64,000 bases of DNA from Actinomyces massiliensis 4401292. Its GTDB lineage: Bacteria > Actinomycetota > Actinomycetes > Actinomycetales > Actinomycetaceae. The position numbers were made by a program, and so were the translations under genes. The notes beneath the pieces were generated by a model. That model did not search any database and was not told the origin of the DNA. It was given only the letters and a program-made list of their open reading frames with translations. Positions 23,957 through 32,424 of this stretch are shown in pieces (positions within the stretch are counted from its first letter, which is position 1; each line of letters begins with the position of its first letter). Where the stretch lies: contig NZ_JH711481.1 in assembly GCF_000269805.1 (NCBI RefSeq), positions 1,500,634-1,564,633 on the forward strand, in the 5' to 3' direction.

Positions 23957-24293
23957 CGATCTCCTCAAGCGCGGGTCGACCGCATGCGATAGCGATGACC
24001 AAGTCGTAGGCGTCGTCGTCGGGAGCCTCTATCCAGTGACCATTGATATCCAGGAAGACGAGTGCAGCGAGCCATCCCAAGCGCTTGTTCCCGTCCACCA
24101 GGGGGTGGTTGCGCACCACAGAGTCAAGCAGTGCAGCGGCCTTCTCATTGATCGTCGTATATGCGTCACGACCCCACAGGATGGTTGCCGGTCGGCGCAC
24201 TGCCGACTCCAGTAAGCCGAGGTCGCGCACCGGCCCGACTCCGAGTTCGGCCGTAAGTGCAAGCAGGTCTTCGAGTGCGAGGTACTCGGTCAT
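23874..24293 (-). CDS. doc: Doc (death-on-curing) family toxin
   Basis: 139 residues. The Fic-fold motif HPLVDGNKR (63-71) matches Hx(F/L)xDGNK of Doc toxins, which phosphorylate elongation factor Tu or related targets. The N-terminus (YLALEDLLALTAE, GLLESAVRRP) is typical of Doc. The natural end is probably near EEIATALSQWH (~118); the last 20 residues run into the duplicated hydrolase DNA and look like read-through after recombination. It overlaps the antitoxin gene by 4 bases. Confidence 0.88.
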   Translation of the reverse strand: MTEYLALEDLLALTAELGVGPVRDLGLLESAVRRPATILWGRDAYTTINEKAAALLDSVVRNHPLVDGNKRLGWLAALVFLDINGHWIEAPDDDAYDLVIAIACGRPALEEIATALSQWHSPCPGRRGGPERERCRSSR

Positions 24294-24493
24294 CGACCGA
24301 GGCGCTCCAGAACATCGGCGTAGCGGTCTCGAACGCGAGCCGAGGCGTCTTTCACGCGCTGTTCATGGCCGCGACGTTCGGCTGTCTCGCGGATCGCCCG
24401 AATTGTCGCCTCTTGAAGAGTGATCCCGTCCTCCTGCGCCAGGCGGGCCAGGACACGTTCGTCGTCCTCGGTCAAACGCAGAGTCATCGTCAT
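24290..24493 (-). CDS. Antitoxin of the Doc module (ribbon-helix-helix type)
   Basis: 67 residues, MTMTLRLTEDDERVLARLAQ then ITLQEATIRAIRETAER: a short beta strand and two helices, the ribbon-helix-helix pattern of CopG/Arc-type antitoxins. The C-terminal charged helix probably binds Doc. It is antitoxin-first, with an ATGA overlap to doc. TATCAT (complement of 24500-24505) ends 6 bases before the ATG, so the operon is probably leaderless and autoregulated. Confidence 0.8.
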   Translation of the reverse strand: MTMTLRLTEDDERVLARLAQEDGITLQEATIRAIRETAERRGHEQRVKDASARVRDRYADVLERLGR

Positions 24494-24499
24494 GCGCCC

Positions 24500-24505
24500 A
24501 TGATA
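24500..24505 (-). promoter_or_regulatory. -10 box of the Doc operon
   Basis: TATCAT on the minus strand, 6 bases before the antitoxin ATG at 24493. It sits within a dyad-like GATACCGCATCGGTATC stretch (24,502-24,521 region on the complement), which may be the antitoxin operator. Confidence 0.45.
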
Positions 24506-24718
24506 CCGATGCGGTATCCCCGGACTCAGCGGTGTGCGCGCTGGGCGGCCTCCCGTAGGCTGTTGTGGCCCGTCGGCAGCCTGATGCCGGCGTCATCGGG
24601 TGCAGAAAGGTTGCAGAAGGGTGTGGAAGGGAAGGGTGCGCATGTGCGCAGTCGCGCTCAGGGCGCGCGGGACGTCCAGGCCGTGCGGGATGAAGGCAAC
24701 CGGGACGGGGCCGGGACG

Positions 24719-25567
24719 GTGAGTGCGGCGGGCGAGTTCCTCACGCGTGAGTTCAGTGCGTCGGTTGCCGACGGCAGCAGCCCGGCTGGATCGGATCTGC
24801 TGGGCTCGCAGGTTCACTCGCTGGTCTACGTGCCCCGTGACGCCGCCGCCGGACGAGTGCGTGCGCCCCTGGTGGTGTGCTGTCACGGCTTGGGGGAGTC
24901 GGGGCTGCGGGTGGCGGGAATCGCGCAGCGGTTCGCGACGGCCGGGGCGGTCGCCGTCGTCCCCTCCTTCCGCGGGGGCGGGGCACCCACCGCGGGGTCG
25001 ATGACCGGCATGTCGGTGCTCACCGAGCTCGCCGACCTGGAGGCGGTGCTGGACGCTGCGGGAGCCTGGCCCTTCGTGGACGCCGGTCGGACGGCTCTGT
25101 TCGGTCGCAGCCAGGGCGGGCTCGTCGCGGTTCTGGCAGCCGCCCGCAGGCCGACCCGGATGAGCGCCCTCGTCCTGTGGTACCCGGCGCTGCGCCTGCC
25201 GCAGACGACGCGCGCCCGCTTCGGCTCGGCATCGTCCGCCTCCGCGGTGCCGCAGACCTTCACGCACCGCGTCGACGGGCGCGATGTCACCCTCGGGCGC
25301 CGCTACGCCGTTGACGCGTGGTCCCTGGACATCGATGCCGAGCTGGCACGGCTGGCACGGCTGCGTCTCCCGGTGCTGCTGGTCCACGGCGAGCAGGACG
25401 CCGATGTGCCGATCTCGGTGTCCGAGAATGCGGCGCGCCTGCTGCCGGACGCCCGCCTCGTGCGGATTCCCGGTGCCGCCCATGGATTCGGCGACGAGCG
25501 ATTCGCCGACGCCGTGGCGCGCACCGAGGCCTTCCTGGCCTGGTGCGAGGTGCTGGAGGGCGCCTGA
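24719..25567 (+). CDS. Alpha/beta hydrolase (dienelactone hydrolase/peptidase S9-like), complete copy
   Basis: 282 residues from the GTG at 24719; a GTG 36 bases earlier is in frame too. The HGLGESG motif (56-62), nucleophile GRSQGG (Ser131), Asp in HGEQDADVP and the His in GAAHGFGD form a full catalytic triad. The Family acts on small esters or peptides; the substrate is unknown. Its first 100 codons are duplicated at 23582-23881 on the far side of the Doc module, suggesting the module arrived by an event that duplicated this gene end. The amylase gene follows 55 bp later. Confidence 0.85.
   Translation: MSAAGEFLTREFSASVADGSSPAGSDLLGSQVHSLVYVPRDAAAGRVRAPLVVCCHGLGESGLRVAGIAQRFATAGAVAVVPSFRGGGAPTAGSMTGMSVLTELADLEAVLDAAGAWPFVDAGRTALFGRSQGGLVAVLAAARRPTRMSALVLWYPALRLPQTTRARFGSASSASAVPQTFTHRVDGRDVTLGRRYAVDAWSLDIDAELARLARLRLPVLLVHGEQDADVPISVSENAARLLPDARLVRIPGAAHGFGDERFADAVARTEAFLAWCEVLEGA
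24728..25027 (+). repeat. 300-bp direct repeat, right copy
   Basis: Right member of the pair with 23582-23881. It is the 5' part of the complete hydrolase gene. Between the copies lie doc, its antitoxin and ~230 bp of intergenic DNA. Confidence 0.92.
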
Positions 25568-25622
25568 TCCGGCTGCCGGACTCTCAGGAATTTCTCGGGA
25601 TCGCCTGGCACTGTCGCTGCGC

Positions 25623-27122
25623 GTGAGCGACGACCCGATCAATCCCCTCCTGCTCCAGGCCTTCGCCTGGGATCTGCCCGCCGACTCCTCCCATTGGCGG
25701 CTCCTGGCCGACAACGCCTCCCTGCTGGCGGACTGCGGCGTCACCTCCGCGTGGCTCCCGCCCGCCTACAAGGGACGGGCCGGGGCCGAGGACGTCGGCT
25801 ACGGCGTCTACGACACCTACGACCTGGGCGAATTCGACCAGAAGGGCTCCGTGGCCACCAAGTACGGCACCAAGGACGAGTACCTCGCCGCCGTCGAGGC
25901 CCTTCACGCCGCCGGAATCGCGGTCGTCGCCGATATCGTCCTCAACCATCGCATGGGGGCCGACGACACCGAGGTCGTGCGCGCCTTCCCCGTCGATCCC
26001 GAGGATCGGCGCCGCCCCATCGGGCCGGCCGAGGAGATCACGGCCTGGACCCGCTACACCTTCCCCGGGCGCGCCGGGGCCTACTCGGACTTCACCTGGG
26101 ACTGGACCTGCTTCCACGGCACCGACTGGGATGAGGCGCGCCATCTGGCCGGCGTGTGGCTCTTCGAGGGCAAGCAGTGGAGCGAGCACGTCACCGACGA
26201 GCTCGGCAACTACGACTACCTCATGGGCGCCGACGTCCAGGTCACCGACCCCCGGGTCGCCGCCGAGCTCGACAGGTGGGGCCGGTGGTACGTGGAGACC
26301 ACTGGCGTGGACGGGCTGCGCCTGGACGCGCTCAAGCACATGGGCGCCGACTTCTTCGCCAGGTGGTTGCCCGAGCTGCGCCGGGCCACCGGGCGCGACC
26401 TGCCCGCCGTGGGCGAGTACTGGTCCCGCGAGGTCTCCGAGCTGCAGCGCTACCTGGAGGTCGTGCCCTTCACGAGCCTGTTCGACGTTCCCCTCCACTT
26501 CCACCTCCACGCGGCCTCCGCCTCCAACGGCGACGTCGACCTGTCCCGCCTCTTCGAGGGGACCCTCGTGGGGGCCGACCCCGCCCGCGCCGTCACCTTC
26601 GTCGAGAATCACGACACCCAGCCCGGCCAGTCGCTGGCCTCCACCATCCAGTCGTGGTTCAAACCATCCGCCTACGCCCTCATCCTCCTTCGCGAGGCGG
26701 GGACCCCCTGCATCTTCTGGGGCGACCTGTTCGGCACCCCCGAGACGGGCGACCTGCCCGCCGTCACCGAGCTTCCGCTGCTGATGACCATGCGCCGCTC
26801 TCTGGCGCACGGTCGACAGCACGACGCCCTCGACGAGCCGGACATCATCGGTTTCGCGCGCGAGGGGGACGACGCCCACCCCGGTTCGGGGCTGGCGGTC
26901 GTGCTGTCCGACCGCCGGGCGGGTTCCAAGCGGATCGACGTCGGAGCCCGTCACGCGGGGGAGCGGTGGATCTGCGTGCTGGGCGGCCACGAGCCGGTCG
27001 TGATCGGCGACGACGGCGCGGTGGAGCTGCCCGTGTCCGACGGCGGCCTGAGCGCGTACGTGCCCGAGGCGGCGCAGGCGATTCTCGAGGGCGCCGAGCA
27101 GCGCCTGCTGCGGCAGCGCTGA
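25623..27122 (+). CDS. Cytoplasmic alpha-amylase (GH13, AmyS/glucan-type)
   Basis: 499 residues from the GTG at 25623. All GH13 regions are present: DIVLNHR (104-110), GLRLDALKH with nucleophile Asp235, the acid/base Glu265 in GEYW, and the stabiliser Asp331 in ENHDTQ. There is no signal peptide, so it should act inside the cell on glycogen or imported maltodextrins. The sequence pattern (LLLQAFAWDLPADSSHW near the start) is that of the GH13_5-like liquefying amylases. No clear ribosome site is seen, so the exact start is uncertain. Confidence 0.93.
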   Translation: MSDDPINPLLLQAFAWDLPADSSHWRLLADNASLLADCGVTSAWLPPAYKGRAGAEDVGYGVYDTYDLGEFDQKGSVATKYGTKDEYLAAVEALHAAGIAVVADIVLNHRMGADDTEVVRAFPVDPEDRRRPIGPAEEITAWTRYTFPGRAGAYSDFTWDWTCFHGTDWDEARHLAGVWLFEGKQWSEHVTDELGNYDYLMGADVQVTDPRVAAELDRWGRWYVETTGVDGLRLDALKHMGADFFARWLPELRRATGRDLPAVGEYWSREVSELQRYLEVVPFTSLFDVPLHFHLHAASASNGDVDLSRLFEGTLVGADPARAVTFVENHDTQPGQSLASTIQSWFKPSAYALILLREAGTPCIFWGDLFGTPETGDLPAVTELPLLMTMRRSLAHGRQHDALDEPDIIGFAREGDDAHPGSGLAVVLSDRRAGSKRIDVGARHAGERWICVLGGHEPVVIGDDGAVELPVSDGGLSAYVPEAAQAILEGAEQRLLRQR

Positions 27123-27227
27123 CGGGCATGTCGATCCTCTAGCATTGATGGTCAGGGGACCGTATGCGCATCCGCCGTACGCGCCCGTGCATGTCCCGTG
27201 CATGTCTTGTATGTCTGAGGAGGAATC

Positions 27228-27812
27228 GTGCCCGCACCGGACCAGCTCACCACTGATGACAGGGTCGCCGTGCTCGTCGCCGATGGCCTGGAGGAGGTCG
27301 AGGCCCTGGCCGTTGTCGACCTGCTCTACCGCGCCGGGATCGGAGTCGACATGCTCGCCGTGGGCGACGACCTCGAGATCACCAGCTCCCACCGTGTCAC
27401 CTTCCGCTGCGATGCGCTCCTGTCCGACGTCGATTTGGCCGACTACGCCCTCGTCTTCCTGCCGGGCGGCATCCCCGGCACCCCGAACCTCAAGGGCACC
27501 CGGGCGGTGACCGATGAGGCGACCCGCCGCCTGGAGATGGACCTGCCCCTGGCGGCGATCTGCGCGGCGCCGTCGATCCTCGCCGAACTCGGGCTGCTGG
27601 ACGGGCGCCGCGCCACCGCCAACCCGGGCTTCCTTCATGTTCTCCAGGAGAACGGCGCCGAGGTCAGCGAGGACAGCGTCGTGGTCGATGGCAACCTGCT
27701 GACCAGCCGCGGCATGGCCACCGCTGTCGACCTGGGGCTGGAGATCATCCGCTTCCTGCTCGACGATGCCGCTGTCGAAGCGGTCAAGAAGGGCGTCGTC
27801 CACCAGTACTGA
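27228..27812 (+). CDS. DJ-1/PfpI family protein (DJ-1 subfamily)
   Basis: 194 residues from the GTG at 27228 with an ideal AGGAGGAA. The nucleophile elbow AAICAAPSIL contains Cys112, and LADGLEEVEA-like residues near 20-29 supply the conserved Glu. The DJ-1 subfamily acts as a glyoxalase III/deglycase or redox-sensing chaperone; which role holds here is not visible. It is monocistronic, with its own ~105-bp upstream region, and ends at a strong bidirectional terminator. Confidence 0.9.
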   Translation: MPAPDQLTTDDRVAVLVADGLEEVEALAVVDLLYRAGIGVDMLAVGDDLEITSSHRVTFRCDALLSDVDLADYALVFLPGGIPGTPNLKGTRAVTDEATRRLEMDLPLAAICAAPSILAELGLLDGRRATANPGFLHVLQENGAEVSEDSVVVDGNLLTSRGMATAVDLGLEIIRFLLDDAAVEAVKKGVVHQY

Positions 27813-27850
27813 GAGCAGTGCTGACTGCCGGCGCTGAGGCCGTTAATGAC

Positions 27851-27889
27851 ATGAGGGGCCGGATTCCGTCACGGAATCCGGCCCCTCAT
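27851..27889. terminator. Bidirectional terminator
   Basis: Perfect 19-bp arms (27851-27869 and 27871-27889) around a single C; the stem holds GAGGGGCCGGATTCCG. It lies between the convergent DJ-1 and small membrane protein genes, 39 bp after the DJ-1 stop. Confidence 0.85.
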
Positions 27890-27910
27890 ATCGGGCGACT
27901 CGCTGAGGCC

Positions 27911-28471
27911 TCAGGCCTGTGCGGAGCTCCTCGGGGATTGGGGGATCAGCGCGGCCAGCAGGATGAGCAGTCCGGTGCTCCCCAGCAGGATGATCCCCGT
28001 CGCGGCCAGATCGACGTGCAGGCCGGCTCCGAAGGCGACGACCAGCCCGCCCAGAATCGCCAGGATCATGCCCCAGGCCAGTGTGGTCCTACGGATCGGC
28101 CTGCGCTGGTGGTGAGAATCCGGCTCCCGTTCCAGGGAGCTGGACGTCCAGACCCCGTCAGGGCCGAGGTGTGCCGACGCCTTCCTGCCGGGATCGCTGG
28201 ACTTCGTGCGGTCACTGGACTCAGTGGACTTATCGGGTTCGCCGGGCTCGGTGGGCGTTGTCATGTCGGTGATGGTGGCGGCCGCCTCGGCCTCCTCGGG
28301 GCTCATCGTCGCCGTGGCGTCGGCCGTCGGCAGAGGCTCGGTGTGCGTGATGCCGTCGGTTGGCAGGCTCTCTGTATTCTCTGTGTTTTTAGCGTTCTCG
28401 GCGTCGGCGGACATGCGGGTGGTGGGGGTGTTGTCTGTGCTGTCGGGGCTGTGAGTGCTGTTGGTGCTCAT
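27911..28471 (-). CDS. Small membrane protein in the PspC locus
   Basis: 186 residues from the ATG at 28471 (GGAGACGAAATC upstream). Residues 1-120 are hydrophilic, acidic and low-complexity, rich in Thr, Ser, Glu and Pro. Two membrane helices (TLAWGMILAILGGLVVAFGA and ATGIILLGSTGLLILLAALI) are at the C-terminus. This matches the PspC-linked small membrane proteins with two helices. It lies downstream of the PspC-domain gene on the same strand (26 bp apart) and probably belongs to its operon. Function unknown; membrane stress is inferred from context. Confidence 0.7.
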   Translation of the reverse strand: MSTNSTHSPDSTDNTPTTRMSADAENAKNTENTESLPTDGITHTEPLPTADATATMSPEEAEAAATITDMTTPTEPGEPDKSTESSDRTKSSDPGRKASAHLGPDGVWTSSSLEREPDSHHQRRPIRRTTLAWGMILAILGGLVVAFGAGLHVDLAATGIILLGSTGLLILLAALIPQSPRSSAQA

Positions 28472-28497
28472 GATTTCGTCTCCTGGAGGATGTCGGG

Positions 28498-30852
28498 TCA
28501 GTTCGTCGGGGTTGGCGAGGGCGTGGCGCTGGGCGTCGTCGCGGGTGTGGACCCCGGGGTTCCCTTGCCCTGCTCCCATGCGGTGGTCAAACAGTTCTCG
28601 TATGCGGAGCGCTGCGCGCTGGACAGCTCGGACAGTTCGCGCCATGAGCTTTCGCCCGCGTCCGGGAACGAGTCGTCGTCGGCGCGGAGCTGTTCCAGGC
28701 ACTGCTCTGCGTCATCCGAGCCGACAGCCGGATGAGTCATGCCCTCCACCGGAAGCTCACCGTGGTGGACGCCGTCGCTGTCGGTCCAATAGTCCACGAC
28801 CCATGTGCTGGTCTGCGTCGATCCCCTCCAGCGCACCTGAGGGGAGGACTCCTCGACCTGGACCGCGCCAGTCCCGAGCTGGGCGTCGACATCGAGGGCG
28901 GTGGTCCCCTCAGTGGCGGGCGAGGTGAGCTGGGTGAAGCCGTGGGCGGGCTGCAGCAGACTGGACGAGTACGATTCGTTCCCATCCACCGTGTAGTTCC
29001 TCACGGCCTCGCCGGACCAGCCATGGTCTTGCTCGACGGTGGAGCCGCTGAGGATCCACGGCGAGCCGAGCTCGGCTTCGACCATCCCGAGTCTGGGGCG
29101 AGCGCCCACGCGCACCTTCTGCCCCTCGTTGGTCTTGATGCGGATGCGCCCGGTACCGACTGCCAGGTGCACCTGGGCGCTTTCAGAGCTGTCAGGACCG
29201 GCGGCGCGGGTGACCTGGCGCAGGTCGAGGGTGATCGAACCGGCTCCGTATGTGCCCAGATCAATGGCGCCCTCGGATGTGGTCGGGTAGGTGGTCGTGC
29301 TGGGGTCCAGGTCGGTATCGCTCAGAGTGATGGTGACCGGGTCGGTGACCGCAGGACTCTTGATGGCATCTGGGGGAAGGACCGAGCCGAAGGCGAGCAG
29401 CGGCAGGGCGACCAGGGCGGCCAGCCAGCCGAATCCGGTCATCCATCCGCCCCGCCGTCCCCGCAGCGCGGAGATCACGATGCCGCCCGCCAGCAGAAGA
29501 ACCAGGCCGCCGGATGTGATGAACACCGTCTGCAGGACACTGATGGTGTGCCACGCGCGCATCATGCCCAGGACTGCCAGACCGATCAGGGCCAGCCCGA
29601 TCACCAGCAGGCTCACCGTCTTGCCGGGGCCCGGGATACGGGGGCGCGGTGGCGGCACGGGTCGGGGAGCGTAAACGGATCGGGGCGGGGCGCTGGGCAT
29701 TCCCTGCATCCCCTGCATCCCCGGCATTCCGGCCGTGCCCGGAGCGGGTCGTCCCGCTCCGAAGGGCGTGGTCGGGGCGCCCATGGGCGCCGCGCGTCCA
29801 GGCTGCGGGGCCATGCGGCCTCGCGGCGGCATCGGCGAGGGCCCGGGGGCCGTCCACCCGTGAGCCGGGCGGGACTCGCCGGTGCTCTCGGGGGCGAAGG
29901 CCGTCTGCGCGCCGTGCGCGTCGTTCGGGGCGCCTGTCGACGGCTTCGGTGTGTTTTCTGTATTGGCTGTACTTGCTGCTTCGGCTGCATTCGTTGCATC
30001 TGCGGCAACTGCTGCATCCGTGCCGGTCCGGGGACCGCCGGCGGTCTGCGCAGCCTGTGCCGCCGGCGCTCCCTCGGCCCGCGCAGTCTGCTGTCGGCCC
30101 GGAGCGCGTCCGCCGTTGGCGGGTCCGGTGCGAGGTGCCCATGGCTGTCCGTTCCATACGGGCCGTCCGAACTGGTCGAACTGGCCGGGGTGCGGTTGCG
30201 GACCGTGCTTCTCCCGGGAGCTCAGTGATCGGATGAGCCAGATGATCAGTGCGCTGATCAGGAAGACCCAGAACAGCACCCAGAAGAGGCCCCAGATGAA
30301 CGACAGGCCGCCGGTTGCGTGATAGGTGCCCAGGAGCCATGTGGGGAACAGGCCGTCGTCCGCGGAGGCCAGGCCGGCGATGAAGAAGAGGATCGACCCG
30401 GCCAGGCCGGCGCTCACATCGCCGACCAGGGCCTGCTCGACGTGAATCCTTCCGTCGGACTCCTCCGGCAGGAACGCCCAGCCCAGGGCGTAGATAATCG
30501 CCCCCAGGCCGGTGAGGATCGACAGGACCACCCAGATGCAGCGCACGAGTGTGGCGTCCACGCCCAGGCGCTGTGCGACACCGCCGGCCACCCCGCCGAC
30601 CCACCGATGTTCGGTGCGCACCAGGCCGGAGCGCCGGATCGAGTCGAAGAAGCCGGCCGTTGAACTGCGTCGCGGCGGGTAGTACCACTGGCCCTGATCG
30701 GCGCCGTTGGCAGGACCCTGGGAGAACGCCGCATCGGGGTTCGGCTCGGCTCCTCCTGGCGACGACGTCGGAAAGCCATCGGGAGACGGATTAGACGGAG
30801 CAGACGGGTCATTGTCGGGTGGGCCGGTTGGGGGCAGGTCGGAATTGCTCAT
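28498..30852 (-). CDS. Large PspC-domain membrane protein with LiaF/DUF4097-like C-terminus
   Basis: 784 residues. After a Pro/Ser-rich 65-residue leader comes a PspC domain (RWVGGVAGGVAQRLGVDATLV, then WVVLSILTGLGAIIYALGWAFLP). Further membrane helices follow, then a long Ala/Pro/Thr/Gly-rich linker (about 210-390) with Met/Pro-rich repeats (GTAGMPGMQGMQGMPSAPP), four more helices, and a ~300-residue C-terminal region with beta strands like LiaF/DUF4097 sensors. PspC-type proteins respond to cell-envelope stress. Divergent from a kinase that carries its own PspC domain. Confidence 0.8.
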   Translation of the reverse strand: MSNSDLPPTGPPDNDPSAPSNPSPDGFPTSSPGGAEPNPDAAFSQGPANGADQGQWYYPPRRSSTAGFFDSIRRSGLVRTEHRWVGGVAGGVAQRLGVDATLVRCIWVVLSILTGLGAIIYALGWAFLPEESDGRIHVEQALVGDVSAGLAGSILFFIAGLASADDGLFPTWLLGTYHATGGLSFIWGLFWVLFWVFLISALIIWLIRSLSSREKHGPQPHPGQFDQFGRPVWNGQPWAPRTGPANGGRAPGRQQTARAEGAPAAQAAQTAGGPRTGTDAAVAADATNAAEAASTANTENTPKPSTGAPNDAHGAQTAFAPESTGESRPAHGWTAPGPSPMPPRGRMAPQPGRAAPMGAPTTPFGAGRPAPGTAGMPGMQGMQGMPSAPPRSVYAPRPVPPPRPRIPGPGKTVSLLVIGLALIGLAVLGMMRAWHTISVLQTVFITSGGLVLLLAGGIVISALRGRRGGWMTGFGWLAALVALPLLAFGSVLPPDAIKSPAVTDPVTITLSDTDLDPSTTTYPTTSEGAIDLGTYGAGSITLDLRQVTRAAGPDSSESAQVHLAVGTGRIRIKTNEGQKVRVGARPRLGMVEAELGSPWILSGSTVEQDHGWSGEAVRNYTVDGNESYSSSLLQPAHGFTQLTSPATEGTTALDVDAQLGTGAVQVEESSPQVRWRGSTQTSTWVVDYWTDSDGVHHGELPVEGMTHPAVGSDDAEQCLEQLRADDDSFPDAGESSWRELSELSSAQRSAYENCLTTAWEQGKGTPGSTPATTPSATPSPTPTN

Positions 30853-30999
30853 GGCTCTATGGTCGTCGTCGGATGGGCGCCCCGGCGATCGGGAGAGACC
30901 CTGAGCCGTCCCCTATTTCGCTCCCCACCTGCCCTGAAACTGCCCTGAATTCTCCGCGCAGCGGGCTTCGGGCCCCGCCCGGCGTGCCACGATAGTGCC
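30853..30999. promoter_or_regulatory. Divergent promoter region of the PspC locus
   Basis: 147 bp shared by the PspC gene (minus) and the PspC-kinase gene (plus). GATAGT at 30991-30996 is just before the kinase GTG (31000). CTGCCCTGAAACTGCCCTGAA (30,929-30,950 region) is a tandem 11-bp repeat of CTGCCCTGAA and could be a regulator site. Confidence 0.4.
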
Positions 31000-32418
31000 G
31001 TGACGACCGCGACGACCATGGCCCGACAACAATCATCCGGGGGGCGACCCGTGCAGGGGCGGCCCCCATCGCCGCAATGGTCGAATGAATGGCCGCATGG
31101 AGCCGGGCCCCTCCGATCCTCCGCACGGGGCAGCCGCGCCGCTGCCAGACCGCTGCCGCTGCGGCGCCCTCGTCGCCATCTGTCCCGTCTGACCTCCGCT
31201 CAGCTCGCCGCGCTTTCCGTGCACACGTCCTCGCGACGGCGGGCCCCGCGCATGGTGGCCGGTGTGTGCGCTGGCGTTGCCGCCCACCTCGGCCTGTCCG
31301 TGACCCTCGTGCGATTCTTCGCCGTTGCGGCCGCTTTATGCGGGGGCGCCGGCGTCATGCTCTACGTGCTGCTGTGGATCGCCGTCCCGGTGGGCGACCC
31401 GTGGGCCGAGGCTGCCGGGGCAGCACCCCCGAGTCGCGCCCGGCTCGCCGGCAGGCCGACCGAGCTCATCTCGGTGTCGGGGCGCCTGCGCTCCATCCTC
31501 GGCGGAGGGGCTCTCCTGCTCGCGGCCGTTCTGCTCGAACTGTGGCGGGAGGGGCTCCTGTCCTCCGTCAGCTGGGGCGGGCCGCTGATCGTCACCGGTT
31601 GCGGAACCGCGCTCGTGTGGTCCCAGGTCGATGCCGTGACCAAACCCGGACACGGCGTCGGCGCGCGTGTGCGCATGACCGGGGGCGTGGCCCTGGCGGC
31701 AGTCGGGATTCTGATGTGGATGAGCCGCGACACCGCCCCGGGCGCCCTGCTGGCGGGCTCTTTGACCAGTATTGCTCTCATCATCGGCATCGGGCTCATC
31801 CTGACTCCGCTGTGGCTGCGCACCAACCGGGCGCTGGCCGAGACCCGCGCCGCCGAAGTGCGCGAGGCCGAGCGCGCCGACATCGCCGCTCATCTTCACG
31901 ACTCGGTCCTGCAGACCCTCACCCTCATTCGCAAGCGCGCTGACGAGCCCGCGACCGTTGCCCGTCTCGCCCGCTCCCAGGAGCGCGAGCTGCGGGCCTG
32001 GCTCTACACCGACCGTCCCGAGGCGGGCACGTCGGTGGCCGACGCCATGCGCGACCTCGTCGGGGAGGCCGAGGACCGCTACGGCGCGGACGTCGAGCTG
32101 GTGGTCGTGGGCGACCGCGTCCCGGACCGCGCCACCGAGGTCATCGTCGCCGCTGCGCGCGAGGCTCTGTCCAACGCCGTGCGCCACGGCGCCCCGCCGG
32201 TGTCCGTCTACGCCGAGCTCAGCGACAGGCAGATGGAGGTCTTCGTGCGCGATCGCGGCCCCGGCTTCGATCTCGATACGATCGCCTCCGACCGCCACGG
32301 CGTGCGCGAGTCCATCATCGCCCGCATGGATCGCCACGGCGGTAAGGGCGTCATTCGTCGCCTCGCCCAGGGCACCGAAGTCATCCTCTCTCTTCCCACC
32401 CCGTCCCAAGGAGCATGA
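31000..32418 (+). CDS. PspC-domain sensor histidine kinase
   Basis: 472 residues. A PspC domain lies at about 80-130 (RRAPRMVAGVCAGVAAHLGL), followed by several helices, then a dimerisation/phospho-acceptor segment ERADIAAHLHDSVLQTLTLI (His near 296) and an HATPase domain (EALSNAVRHG, DRGPGFD). It is a membrane kinase of the DesK/NarX group that senses through PspC and pairs with the regulator encoded 6 bp downstream. The GTG start at 31000 is likely leaderless or nearly so. Together with the divergent PspC protein it makes an envelope-stress signalling unit like LiaFSR. Confidence 0.9.
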   Translation: MTTATTMARQQSSGGRPVQGRPPSPQWSNEWPHGAGPLRSSARGSRAAARPLPLRRPRRHLSRLTSAQLAALSVHTSSRRRAPRMVAGVCAGVAAHLGLSVTLVRFFAVAAALCGGAGVMLYVLLWIAVPVGDPWAEAAGAAPPSRARLAGRPTELISVSGRLRSILGGGALLLAAVLLELWREGLLSSVSWGGPLIVTGCGTALVWSQVDAVTKPGHGVGARVRMTGGVALAAVGILMWMSRDTAPGALLAGSLTSIALIIGIGLILTPLWLRTNRALAETRAAEVREAERADIAAHLHDSVLQTLTLIRKRADEPATVARLARSQERELRAWLYTDRPEAGTSVADAMRDLVGEAEDRYGADVELVVVGDRVPDRATEVIVAAAREALSNAVRHGAPPVSVYAELSDRQMEVFVRDRGPGFDLDTIASDRHGVRESIIARMDRHGGKGVIRRLAQGTEVILSLPTPSQGA

Positions 32419-32424
32419 TGCCCG

